From: Membranipora membranacea
Lineage: Eukaryota > Bryozoa > Gymnolaemata > Cheilostomatida > Membraniporidae
Reading direction: 5' to 3'
Assembly: GCA_914767715.1 (NCBI GenBank)
Contig: OU612065.1
Coordinates: 35,960,001 to 36,024,000, forward strand
DNA: 64,000 bases
Part shown: positions 49,741 to 60,692 of the stretch, in pieces
Layout of the letters: the number at the start of each line of letters is the position of its first letter
Numbering within the stretch: the stretch's first letter is position 1
Program-made: the position numbers and the translations under genes
Notes under the pieces: generated by a model
What the model saw: the letters and a program-made list of their open reading frames with translations, nothing else
Told to the model about the DNA's origin: nothing
Databases searched by the model: none

Positions 49741-49746
49741 AATAAA
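49741..49746 (+). promoter_or_regulatory. Candidate polyadenylation signal
   Basis: AATAAA about 590 nt after the fusion gene stop codon, in a T-rich context. Other, closer variants are possible. Confidence 0.35.
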
Positions 49747-50790
49747 CTGTAAAATTTCAAATTTCTGGCGTGGTTACGGTAAAGAGTTAGAGACAACTCT
49801 GTCTCTTACCCCTTGGTCACGACAACAGGGACAATGATCTGCATGTGCAGTTTAGTTCTCGTGTCCGCAATTTGTCATGCCAGAAAAATGTTGTCTTCTA
49901 TTTTGATACATTCTTGTGGTTGGAGAGGATGCATGTAGTGAGATGGACCCTCACAGAGCTTGCAGAAGTAAACTGCAAATTCCATGTTCCATTTTAGCGG
50001 GCCAGGCTTCAAATAATGACCCAATGTTGTAATGTTGTAATTATGTCCCACCAACAAATCAATTCCTAACGCCCGAAGTCAAGAATCAGACGTGTCACTC
50101 AAATTCTGCTAAACATAGAAATTATTAACTGACCGATGTATACTGGTGAACATAGGTAATGAGAACTGTATAATAAAGACCAATGACCCTGATAAAATTT
50201 TATCGTGTTCTTTTTATTTATATGTTATGACAGGATAATAAAAATTAATTTACCCTTATGTTTAGTGAATATTGAGAAACAACAATTGAAAAAAAATTCC
50301 AGTGCACAATATTGAAATGCATCATGTCAATCTACACAAGTGTGTGCAGTTACCAGTAAGACTTCCCAAATGTATGTGTAAGGACTAGTGAGCCAAACCT
50401 CACTGATCTACCTAGAGTCTAGACAATAAAGATAACTAGTAAAGGTGGATACCAGAATTACAATGAGATACATGGATTTAACTGCTATAAATTTAAACGC
50501 CATGATAGTTCCTATGAACGGGAATTTTTAATTCATTGGGTTTTTTCCAGCAGATTGAGCCTTGAGATTGAACCTAAACTCACTCTTGCATCGTCTCCAT
50601 TTCTGTATAAGATGGTCCTGGCTCTTACTATATTATTCACTACAAAATATTAATTGCCAAGCTCTACGTCCTTCTTGTGGTATGCGCGAATGCCTTGTGT
50701 ATCAGGTTATCAGCTCACAAGCCTGACAAAATAAAAGTTTTTAGTGTAATAGCCTCTGTAGGGAGGGGTTAGACGGGCCGGGATTTTGTA
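49747..50790. other. Spacer left of the retroelement
   Basis: No gene. About 50260-50655 contains short blocks (TCTGTATAAGATGGTCCTGG; TTTAGTGAATATTGAG) that recur in diverged form at about 56080-56390. They may be the terminal repeats of the retroelement between them, or dispersed copies. Confidence 0.35.
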
Positions 50791-50794
50791 TTCC

Positions 50795-53135
50795 GTGTGG
50801 GTGGTCTAAAATTTGCAACCACATTCCAGCTTTCTTGATAGCTTATCCACAATGACGTTCAAACTACCGGCTATGTGGCAACCTCGCAAAACAAGGCCAA
50901 ATCTTTCAGTAAGGTGTTGATCATTTTCTCTTTAGAGAGGAATGTGTTGATCATTACCACCAGAGCTTGATTGTCAGTCTGAAAGTACCGTATCACTTAT
51001 ACTGTCGCCCCAGAGATTAACGGCCATGTAGGTGGGAATCTGTTATAAAAGAGTGATATTCTGTTTCGACCACCATTCATCTTGCCAAACCCTGTTGAGC
51101 CACCAGTTGTCGAACACACATCCATAGCCAACCGATCCTGAGGCGTCAGATATGACAGAATGTGGGGCTTCCTGAGATCCTTCAGAAATGAAATTAAATG
51201 GTTTTCTCTCCGGTTGAGACAGGAAGGACTGCCACACTCGCAGATCTCCACGAACGTTTTCATTTAATCTGTGGTGTGCCCACTTGTTTGAGGATAGGAT
51301 ACCAGATAGATTTTGGTATAACCCCGTCAACGGTGCCTTTCCGGGTAAAAAGGTGGCACATAGAAATGTGAGTTTACCAACCAGTTTCTGTATAGAGTGA
51401 ACGCAGGCCCCTTCTTCACGATGAAGTTAGTTGTTTCCCTTCCATAATTTTCTCTTTTTGACAGAGGCACAAATAATAACAGATGAATGCTATCGAAACC
51501 AGCCCTAGGACTATATGTGGTTGCAGGGAAACATGGTCTTTTGTGTGCTGATAGGGAAACCTAAATACTTTAGACATGAGAGAAATTCTGACAATGGCTC
51601 TTGGCATCGCTGATGGCTCAACGCTAATATCAAAAAGTTATCAATGTTATTGGATATTTCACAGTCTGGATGGGCTTTCTCAAATAACCAAGCGAGGCGC
51701 TCAGGCCCATAGGCAGATACAATAATATCGAATAACAACTTTTCTTCGAATTGCATCCCCAGATATCTCCATTCTTCTTTGTTTATTGGGCAGCGCCGAT
51801 ACGAATCTTTGTCATGAAGGTTGGGGCCTGCTCTTTCTCTTGTCTTCCTGACAGCGATTCTGCCACCTACATAACATTACAGAAGCTGACACCTTTAATT
51901 GGGAATTTCATCATTGACAGATGTGCCGGTATAGCATATAAATGACATTGTTAATCGTGAAACATGGTATGGCCCTAAGATGCGGCCTTCCTGCAGTTCA
52001 CAGTTTAGCTTTTCAATGACCACCCCGCGGTTCCTGGCGGGTTTTTGTCTTGGATTACATTATTGACAGAAAAGGAGTTTACAGAAGGCAACCCTATGCG
52101 ACTGGTGTTATGATTCTCGATTCCGCATTTGATTTTACATTTTGCACTAATTCTTAAAATGGAATGTGTAAATAATGTTAGCTCTCAGTGAATACAGTAG
52201 TCACAAAGTTGTCACTGAAAAGGTGAGAGGGTGATTAGAACCTTTCACACTCGTCGATTCAATTCTAATTTGTACAGACTATTCTTGCACAGACGCAGCA
52301 GTATAATTGAACTGAGCTGGCTATTCTTTGCACAAACTTTCCATTTAAACTTTCCTACACTTGTAAATTTACAGCCCGTACGAGTGCATTTGCGTGTGTT
52401 GAAGCAAAAACAGGACCTAAATATGTTGGACGGTTGGTATGATAGTGCCCGATAATGTGCCTGGCTTGCACTCCTTGGGCCTTCAGAATCCATGTAAGAT
52501 TTCTTTGTCATAAACTCTGCCATATAACAGGTTGAAGGTCAACCGATGAATCCTCCTCCTCCTCCAGGGACATCTGTACTGAGGGTATTGTCGGAAGCTG
52601 AGCATGACTGACTGCCTGAGGCTGTAGATATCAGCTCTGTCACTGCTGGTCTTGCTAGCGTAGGTGAAGGGCTCCGTGACAATCCTGGAATCGGGTCCGG
52701 TCGCAGCAACCAACCGCCATGATCGAATCTCATCTCGTTTTGTATCTATGTTAATGTGTGTGAGGTCAACAATTTATTTTTAATTTGCTTCAATTATAAA
52801 CTTTTAGAAAATCTCAATAAATAAATAAATATAATTTGTCCATAGACAGGGAAACTGTCATAATAATAACTTTGGCGGCAAATTGGTCAAACAGGTTGGC
52901 ATGGCCCCTCAAATTAGCGTATAAACTGCTTGGAGTAATCCCATCACTCAGATCGTTCGATCCTATCACTAGGATGATGCCATCTTAATGCTGTTGGTTA
53001 GCTGGGCCCTCTAAATAGTTGGTCAGAGTTCCTCGGCGGCACCTTAATTCTACTGACAGATCTCTTCTGCTGAAGTACACCCCAGCTTGATCTCTCAGCT
53101 ATCGTGCATGTGAGTCCCCGATGACTAGTACCTAC
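50795..53135 (-). mobile_element. DIRS/Ngaro-like retroelement relic (RT, RNase H, SGNH hydrolase)
   Basis: The minus strand carries, in order, an SGNH-hydrolase-like segment (VLVIGDSHAR and, further on, GIILVIGSNDL; two in-frame stops between and next to them) at about 53135-52840. Next come a Gly/Pro-rich region near 52700 and a reverse-transcriptase piece with NIDNFLILALS (a damaged YxDDFL box) and LKYLGFPISTQKT at about 51756-51511. An RNase H domain follows (ISDASGSVGYGCVF, QTDNQALVVMIN, HIAGSLNVIVDKLSRK) ending at a stop near 50803. The RNase H-like ending with HIxGxxNxxxDxLSR is typical of DIRS-type and some gypsy elements; no integrase or tyrosine recombinase was found. The frames are broken, so it is inactive. 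Confidence 0.7.
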
Positions 53136-54216
53136 AGGTAGTTACAGACTTCCCAAATAAGTATAAATTCAGGAATACAGAATTTCTGAATCATCCCATA
53201 ATCGTTAGCGAACACCCAAATATCACTAAATCTAGTTATTAAGTTCATGAAGTTGTTCTATTATCTCTTTCATTACCAATCCACAGGGCTTATTATTTCC
53301 GTCAGCACCAGAATGAAGCCAAGGACAAGCGAGTTGTAGTGGCAGTCTGCCTTAAACAATGAACTCATTCATTAGGCAGAGGTTAGGAAGTTTTTTTAAG
53401 GTGTGCCTTGGGAAGTAATGACAATGAATGATAGTGAAATGATCTGAGTTCCAAAAGGAAGTTGGATAGGAAAGTCCAAGGCATATCTCATAAAGAAGCT
53501 TGTCGTTGAACATATTATTATTTTGTTTGATGCTCTCAGATTATGAGATCATTTCCACAGGTAACATCAAATCACAGCTCAATATAAACAGTATGAAACA
53601 TTGACGAGGTTTAGCCAAACATTCTCTTACTTACTCTTATAATAGAAGACATGTTTACAGTTAAGATTCAGGACCTGACAGAGACAAATAGACAGACAGT
53701 GTTCACTGTCTCAAGGCTAGCAATCAAAGGATTGATGAGTTTAAATCTCCCACAATTCAAAACAAAGTGATCACATAACTTCCTTGTTGCCAGATCAGTA
53801 TTTTATATAACATGCTGGAGTTGTTGGGGCTTATTGGGAAGGCCAGACGACTCTAAATATTGGAGATGCGATGGGATACTTGATCATTTGTTTTGGATTG
53901 CAGTCTAAAAAACAACTTGAGGAAAATTTGGTTTCTTTTTACTGAAACTATGATATCATATTTTGTCAATCATGGCAGCAAACATTTTGGTTTGGCTGCA
54001 ATCTAGCCGCTGCATGTATTTGATACTCTATTCTGATATTCAGTAACAATATAAAGGGCATAGTTTAGAGAAAATATAGGGAGGCAGAAATCTCTGAAGG
54101 CACAAAGTAACACCAACTGTGATGCTGTACGCTTGTCCGATGTGTTTGAAGGTGAATAAATAGCAAATGGCAGCTGATTCCATCCAAGATTATTCAATTA
54201 TAGTATTAATTGGGCT
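53136..54216. other. Non-coding stretch right of the retroelement
   Basis: No gene or RNA is recognised. It may contain the leader of the retroelement. Confidence 0.4.
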
Positions 54217-54560
54217 AGGGAGCGGCTGTGGTGCAATGGGTAAGGTATGGGTTTTATCATTCGAGAGGTCCCGCGTTCGATTCCCGGTCGGTCTTGTTGG
54301 TGTCAGGAAGAGCATCCGACCTCAAATGCTTCTCACACGGTATCACAGGGAATTGAGACTATGAATGGACGTGAGTTTTAGTATTAAATGGGCTACCTTA
54401 CTTAGCATTCTAGAGGAGGATGTGCCACCCTGCCTCCCCTAGGACTCAGGCCTCATTGTCGTATATGTATTAGTACTAGTTGCATGTGCATTACCTGTGT
54501 ATATATATATATTATAATATATTGGTGTGACCTATATGCATTTGACAGAGCAGCATGCAG
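54217..54560 (+). mobile_element. tRNA-derived SINE
   Basis: The tRNA-like head GGAGCGGCTGTGGTGCAATG has an A-box-like part and the B box GCGTTCGATTCCCGG about 50 nt on. The body then contains TGTCAGGAAGAGCATCCGAC, a motif of the AGGAAGGGCATCC type found in several animal SINEs and LINEs (from memory). It ends in a TA-rich run near 54500-54530. Confidence 0.7.
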
Positions 54561-54748
54561 CAGGTTCTGGGACTGTCATGTGACCTTTTTATAAGGCTAT
54601 TAGCTAGCTTTACCTTTATTCTGCTGTCATTGTGTTGAGCGTCAATCTGCTCACCAAAATCTGATCGACCTTCCCCAAGTTTTGACAGCTTATATATTCA
54701 TATCCTCTCAAGCCATCCACTTCTATGGTCTTCATAGCTTGAGATATA

Positions 54749-55040
54749 GACAGTTTTCTGAGCTCTGATTAAGGCCTCCATTCGGAGTTGTCCTCTCTCC
54801 GGTTTGGTACTTTTAACCCACGCCGCATAGGAAAAACGTGCTGAAAAGAGGGTTATGTTGATAACAGCCTATAATAGGATAAAATTATTTTTGATTCAGA
54901 ATCTGCAGCATTGAAAATTTTGGGAAATACTTTTAGTATTTGGATAGTCAATTATAGCATTTTCTGCCTGTTTTGCGGACAATTTGGCAGAATTTTTCAT
55001 GAGTCTGGGCACTAAAATTAAGATTTAACAACATTCAAGC
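54749..55040. mobile_element. Half copy of foldback MITE 2
   Basis: Starts GACAGTTTTCTGAGCTCTGA after TA and follows the left arm and middle of the element at 23835-24343, then stops without the right arm. It directly precedes the exon relic at 55061. Confidence 0.75.
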
Positions 55041-55060
55041 CTCCAATGATTCTTTAGACC

Positions 55061-55140
55061 AGGTTCAATCATTAACAAACGGAGAGAAAGCGCAGACGAA
55101 GACTTATTATCAGTGGTCGGTTGAAAAGACCACACCATGA
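55061..55140 (+). pseudogene. Relic of a duplicated caspase-gene terminal exon
   Basis: Reads, after a GACCAG acceptor, as a short peptide with KTYYQWSVEKTTP and a TGA stop at 55138-55140. Compare LKKTYYQWRVRKNPT and its stop in the fusion gene at 49067-49152. Length from splice site to stop is similar. No other caspase or Roc exon was found around it, so it is probably a leftover of a second gene copy. Confidence 0.65.
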
Positions 55141-56887
55141 GATTTTCTTCTCTCCATCTTCTGACAGATGATGATGATCACCTGATTATATCTTCTTAGG
55201 TACAAACTAGTAGTATTACATATTCGTTGTATTTTCAAATTTCGGGGCTGTACAATCTATGGAAATACCTCCCGGTTCGCGCGAAGCTCGAAGGTTCAGT
55301 TTATGCTGCTGAGCTTTGTGGAATGGCGTGGTCATCATCTAGGGCTGCAGATCGGGAGGCCCAGTGTCAAGTCCTGGAGGTAGATATATTCGAAGTTTCG
55401 ACTTGCACTGAGCTCGAGCTCAAAAAATTCAGGAAAACACACTGAAAAGAGGCGAATTTGTCAGTTTTGTTAATGCCCTTATGCTGTAAGATGCCTTCTG
55501 CTCATCCAATTGATTTTCTCAGCTATCTTTAACATGTGAATCCAACTGGGCCAGTGAGTCTTCAGTTACATTTTATCATTCTAGAGCAGACTTGCACCAT
55601 TGTTTCATCTACTTTATTTCTATCAGACAATATGAGGTTTTTTTTTAAGTTTTATTTTCCGCAGCTCTTTCTTATTGTGCGTATATACCAAATTATATAA
55701 TTATCAATCCTCCACAGTTCATGACTGGGAGACAAGAAATAAAAATATCATGATACGTATAACAGATATATCGTATATCTCGAGTTCTGAGTTTTATATG
55801 TAGATAACTTAAAATTGTGGAAAAAGTTAATTTTAGTTAAATCCCTTTGAAGGCATTGTGCGCAAGCGCACTATATTCAGCCACGCCGCCAATTAGGAAG
55901 TAAGTCGAGTAAACACGGTATAGATATTTGCGTCCAAAAAGTCATTCGTCACAATCGGAATTTGACTTTAATGCCATTTCCATGGGGCGATTACTCCCGA
56001 AATCCTTACATAATCAATCCATGGAACCATAGTGAATACAAGTTTATCTAGCCTACTGTTTAGTAAATATTGAGTTACAACAACAAAGGGAAAATATCAC
56101 TGTACAGTAAATGCGCAAAGAAAGTTTAAGTGTTTGAAGATTGGAAAGTTGAGACAGCAAACCTATCTATTACACTATCCCAGACAGTAAGCATAGAGAG
56201 CAGAATTACGATAAAGAGTTACAGGGATTAGACGCTTTAAATTTAGGTGACATAATTCATCCGAGACACTAAGAATTGAGTATATATTTATTTTTATCCT
56301 GCACGGTCAGCCCTATCTCACTCCTGCATTGGCTCCATATCTGTATAAGATGGTCCTGGTTCTGACTATATTATTAAATATAAAATATGAGGTCAATAAT
56401 AATCTGAGTAAATAAAGGTCAAAATCAGGCATTGCAAGTCTGTCCTGTGTATTTTGGGAACTATATCCTGTAAAATACAGGCAGCATATGACTGATTATT
56501 TAGGACATTAGATATTAAAACTTTACACAGGATATTTTGTAAGTAGAATAATGTATTACCGTTCCAATATCTCAATGAGTTACTTCATGTCTACAATCAT
56601 CAATGCATGTTACTCAGTCAGTGACTGATGATGAAGGTATATAGGATTTGCATGGGAAAAATGAATAATTTCTTCTGGGCGTGAATTACTGATGGCAGTA
56701 AGAATTCTCCCCACAAGGGAAGGCGACTCCCATACACTACCAGACGCATATCCTCTAACCAAGAGTTAGAGTCAGTTAGTGTTAGAGTTGCTCATACTGA
56801 TCATTATATGCAAAAAAACAAGTGATAGCTGCTTTAGCCAATCACAAAAATTACTGAGTGACATCATTTTTCAAGGTAGATGAGCCC
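55141..56887. other. Gene-free stretch
   Basis: No gene. Contains the right-hand blocks (about 56080-56390) related to 50260-50655. The 72-codon frame at 55227-55445 has no recognised feature. Confidence 0.4.
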
Positions 56888-56934
56888 TTACATACTTATA
56901 CTCTCTAGAGAAGTATAAGTATGTAAGGGCCCAT
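56883..56934. repeat. 24-bp-arm hairpin over the SMARCA-like stop codon
   Basis: GCCCTTACATACTTATAC and its exact complement GTATAAGTATGTAAGGGC lie either side of a TCTCTAGAGA centre, with further pairing outside (one mismatch). The arms include the last codons and stop of the minus-strand gene. Confidence 0.9.
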
Positions 56935-58062
56935 CTTCATCTGACTCTATAACTACCTTCTGTTTACGGGGCCTACCTCTCTTCTTTATCTCTCCTTTAA
57001 ATCATAGAAGCATAAAACTTCAAGTCAAGCTGATTTCTGATTTGAGTTTTTGTTCCAGTTCCATACACAATGTCTTTAATAGGATTATCACATATTCTTT
57101 TGGTTTTAGTAGAGAGGTTACGAAATTTTGTATTTGTCTTTTCTCAATACGTGAACTTGTTGTCATGTATACGTTTTCTTGATTGGTCAGTTTTGAGGTT
57201 TAATGTGATTCGGAGTTACACTCTCACGACAGTGGAAAATACTACTTGGTATAAATAAAAAATAATACACCCTGACAGGTAGAAGTTTTCATATCATATT
57301 AAATGTAATATTTTAACGGTGCCATGAAGTTGTCTTATCATGTATGCTTTCACATTCTCGGTCAGATTTCGAAACCTCACTAAAGTTTGGCAATTATCTA
57401 TTGTTAACTAAGAACTTTGGGTGTTGTCCTGACAATATATCATTGATAACTTCAATAGAAATATTCATAAGATACATTAAAAGATGGCGCGAAAATAGGA
57501 ATATCCTATCACACCGCCTACCACCATCATCTAGGTCTCGTTTGGGTTTTCTCTTCTTAGTGGTAGATTTCCCGCCTGATGGAGTTTTAGCTGGCGTTGG
57601 AACCGGGGTGATCTTTTCCTCCTCCTCTTCATCGCTGGAGTTTTCTGGAGTCTTGAGCTCACCATTCTCCAGTAACTCACGAGCGTTAGACCAGATAGAC
57701 TGCAGACATATACTGCCCTCATGGATCTAATAAAACAGCAACAATCTCTACTGTCACAACACAAGAGATTCAGTGCTGCATTTAACTCATAGGTTCTGTA
57801 AAGTGGCGTACTGAATGGAAGCATCTATTTATCATAAACAAAATTACTAACCAAAGTGCCCTCTATGTTGTAGTTCTGTGCGTTCTTGCATAGTAAGGCC
57901 AGATCAGCATCAATATCATCCGGACATCTGTACTGGTGAATCTTGATGTTTTTACGGATTTTCTTGAAGTCCATCGGTTTCCTGATCACATCATAGTAGT
58001 CAGTTAGTTCTCTACGACTTGGTAGCTGGTAGAATAGTTCACTTAGTATACGACCATCACTA
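56888..58062 (-). CDS. SMARCA4: SMARCA2/4 (Brahma/BRG1) homologue, last three exons only
   Basis: Brahma/BRG1 is the ATPase of SWI/SNF chromatin remodellers; its C-terminal bromodomain binds acetylated histones. Exons on the minus strand: 58062-57852, 57726-57525, 56994-56888, with consistent phases. The first two give the bromodomain: GRILSELFYQLPSRRELTDY, then YDVIRKPMDFKKI, CKNAQNYNIEGTL and GSICLQSIWSNAREL; the Tyr and Asn that hold acetyl-lysine are present. An acidic run, a Lys-rich stretch (TTKKRKPKRD) and a GRP-type basic motif (KKRGRPRKQK) follow, then DEDGPLHTYTSLESISM and stop. The ATPase exons are not in the window: the 5S array begins 280 bp beyond the first exon. So this is either the end of a gene with the array in a large intron, or a cut-off fragment. 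Confidence 0.88.
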
Positions 58063-58339
58063 CTGAAAAAAGAGGACATATCAAGATGTCAGGTTAGTCA
58101 GTTAAATTAGAGAAACTATCAAAAGTACTAAAACCTAAATTCCTCGAGGGTGAGTGGCATTTACTGCTACAATCATTTTGTTTTAACAGTCAATGAGAAA
58201 CCCCACAAAGTTGATAAACAACTCCTTGACTACACACAGAAACCACAAATTGGAGTTCCGATTTATTTCGTTTTATCATAACAACTCTCACACACTATCA
58301 AGCCGCTCCAATGACCTTAATGTTCCGTTCTCTCTCGTA
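58063..58339. other. Gap between SMARCA-like exon and 5S array
   Basis: Ordinary AT-rich sequence. I looked for a further minus-strand exon ending in phase 2 and saw none. The first recognisable array sequence (ATTATATCTTTCATCT) begins at about 58345. Confidence 0.5.
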
Positions 58340-58421
58340 CTCTTCATTATATCTTTCATCTAATATAGAACATATCTTTCTGTTCCATAACATTGTTAGT
58401 ATGCAATGTACCTTTTTGATT

Positions 58422-58592
58422 TTAGTTGAGGAGGGACTGGTTGGTTTGGCTGCCAGGTTTCAACCAAGCTGCCGGGTTTGATGGCTCATACAACCATCTT
58501 TTAACGGCATTGGACTTTTTGCGGAGAATTTGTGACATGCTATGGACTATGTGGCAACAATCATTTTGACGCGACATAAGGCATAGCTCCAT
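58422..58592 (-). CDS. Conserved 56-codon open frame in the 5S unit (unit 1)
   Basis: ATG in AACAATGG context, stop TAA. Starts MELCLMSRQNDCCH and carries ILRKKSNAVKRWLYEPSNPA. Same length as in the other four units. No family recognised. Differences from unit 2 are mostly amino-acid-changing, so coding is doubtful. Confidence 0.25.
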   Translation of the reverse strand: MELCLMSRQNDCCHIVHSMSQILRKKSNAVKRWLYEPSNPAAWLKPGSQTNQSLLN

Positions 58593-58976
58593 TGTTTAAC
58601 ATTCTGTCGGACTAAGCGCCGCACTCACAGCGCAAGATTAAAAGCGCAAGTTATAAGCTGGCAGCAAGTAGCGGACTCTGGTAAGTTACTCTCTTGTTTG
58701 ATTGTGACAGTACAAGCAGTGATCTAAGCACTAGTCTGGTCTAGTCTAGTCTTGAATTTATCTCCTCAAAAATTGCACTTTTTGCCTTCTTTTTCGTCGC
58801 AATACACAAGCTTGCATATGCTGCGGTTTAGGAATAATTGGGGGGGGGGCGAAGACGGGGGGGGGGGGGTTGCTGAACTGAGCCTCAAAAAATTCACTTC
58901 ATGCAGCTCATATTGAGTGTAGAGCAAATAATATAACATGTTGTTTTTAGGTTTTAAAAATGGAAAATTATCAAAA

Positions 58977-59094
58977 GTCTACAGCACGCAGTATTCCCAG
59001 GCGGTCACCCATCCAAGTACTATCTAGGCTCGACGTTGCTTAGCTTCAGTGATCGAACGAGAACTGGCGTTTTCAACGTGATATGGCCGTAGAC
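58977..59094 (-). rRNA. 5S rRNA: 5S rRNA, array-edge copy, probably degenerate
   Basis: 118 bp, from GTCTACGGCCATATCACG to GTAGAC, followed by a TTTT terminator. It has several changes from the other copies (for example a C-to-G in the 3' stem region, TATCTAGG for TAACTGGG, GAAC for GGAC). At the array edge, where homogenisation is weakest, it is probably a pseudogene. Confidence 0.85.
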
Positions 59095-59327
59095 GATTAT
59101 GGTGATTAATTTTAGCAGTTTTATGCTTGGATGCAAGAATAACTAACCAAGGGCATGCAACTCTTGTTTTGATTTGCATGTTTATAGTCTTATTCCTAGA
59201 CATTTTAACTTGTTTCTCTATATGACAACAGAATCATCCTTCTCCTTCTTCATCATATCTTTCATCTATTATAGAACATACATTTCTCTTCCATAACATT
59301 GTTAGTTTGCAACTTACCTTTTCGATT

Positions 59328-59498
59328 TTATTTGAGGAGGGACTGGTTGGTTTGGCTGCCAGGTTTCAACCCAGCTGCCGGGTTCGATGGCTCATACAAA
59401 CATCGTTTAACGGCATTGGACTTTTTGCGGAGAATTTGTAGCATGCTATGAACTCTGTGGCAACAATCATCTTGACGCGACATCACGCTTAGCTCCAT
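59328..59498 (-). CDS. Conserved 56-codon open frame in the 5S unit (unit 2)
   Basis: MELSVMSRQDDCCHRVHSM at the start, Lys/Arg-rich middle, stop TAA followed within 10 bases by a donor-like GGTAAGTT. See finding; coding status uncertain. Confidence 0.25.
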   Translation of the reverse strand: MELSVMSRQDDCCHRVHSMLQILRKKSNAVKRCLYEPSNPAAGLKPGSQTNQSLLK

Positions 59499-60341
59499 TG
59501 TTTAACATTCTGTCGGACCAAACGCCGCACACACCGCGCAGGATTAAAAGCGCAAGTTATAAGCTGGCAGCAAGTAGCGGACTCTGGTAAGTAACTCTTT
59601 GGTTTGATTGTGACAGTACCAGCAGTGATCTTAGCACTAGACTGGACTGTAGGCCAAGGGAATTACAATGTGACACTCGTGTGTGATCCATCGTACAGCC
59701 ACAGATATTCTGATTTTATGAAATCTATACCTGTTTAGTTAGCAAAATCTGATGTCTGCGGCTGGATTTTGGTAATCATGTGCATATCGACACACTTAAC
59801 CTAACTAGTGAACACCAGCCATTTTCAGGATTACCGCTTAAAAGTCATAATTTGTGTTGTCAATAACAAAAGCCTATAATGGCTGCTACAATTTTCCACT
59901 TTCGCTAGCTTTCCTACTGGTTATCATTTCTGGAGTATTGTCCAAAAGTGATAGCAATGCAGCACCGGTCTAGCATCTTTTCCGGCATCCTCTTCTTGGC
60001 ATGGGGACAAACCTCTGATAGTACCAGCGATCCCCTACGCTGAGCTTCTCAAGGATCGCTGCTGCCAAATTAAAATGGGGATTGACACAAAACGCAGGAT
60101 ATTCCTGAATTTATCTTCTCAAAAATTATTTTTTTGTCTTCTTTTTCGTCGCAATACACAAGCTTGTATATGCTGCCGTTTAGGAATCATTGGGGATGGG
60201 TGGGGTGAAGAAGGGGGGGGTGAAGAAGGGGGGGGGTGCTGAGCTGACCCCCAAAAATTCACTTCACGCAGCTCATATTGATGGTAGAGCAAAGAATATA
60301 ACATGTTGTTTTTAGGTTGTAAAAGTGGAAAATAATCAAAA

Positions 60342-60459
60342 GTCTACAGCACCCAGTATTCCCAGGCGGTCACCCATCCAAGTACTAACTGGGCTCGACG
60401 TTGCTTAGCTTCAGTGATCGGACGAGAACTGGCGTTTTCAACGTGATATGGCCGTAGAC
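60342..60459 (-). rRNA. 5S rRNA: 5S rRNA, unit 2
   Basis: 118 bp; begins GTCTACGGCCATATCACG, contains the box C region GGATGGGTGACCGCCTGGG and AGCTAAGCAACG, ends GGTGCTGTAGAC, then TTTT as Pol III terminator. Intact. Part of the large ribosomal subunit. Confidence 0.97.
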
Positions 60460-60692
60460 GATAATGGTGATTAAGTTTAGCAGTTTTATGCTTGGATGCA
60501 GGAATAACTAAACAAGGGCATGCAACTCTTATTTTGATTTGCATGTTTATTGTCTTACTCCTAGACATTTTAACTTGTTTCTCTATATGACAACAGAATC
60601 ATCCTTCTCCTTCTTCATTATATCTTTCCTCTATTATAGAACATACATTTCTCTTCCATAACATTGTTAGTATGCAACTTACCTTTTTGATT

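Noticed and set aside
59316-59430. U1 snRNA in the 5S spacer, because ACTTACC near a start resembles the U1 5' end.
   Set aside because: The conserved U1 loops (GATCACGAAG and TTGCACTCCGG) and a Sm site at the proper distance are missing.
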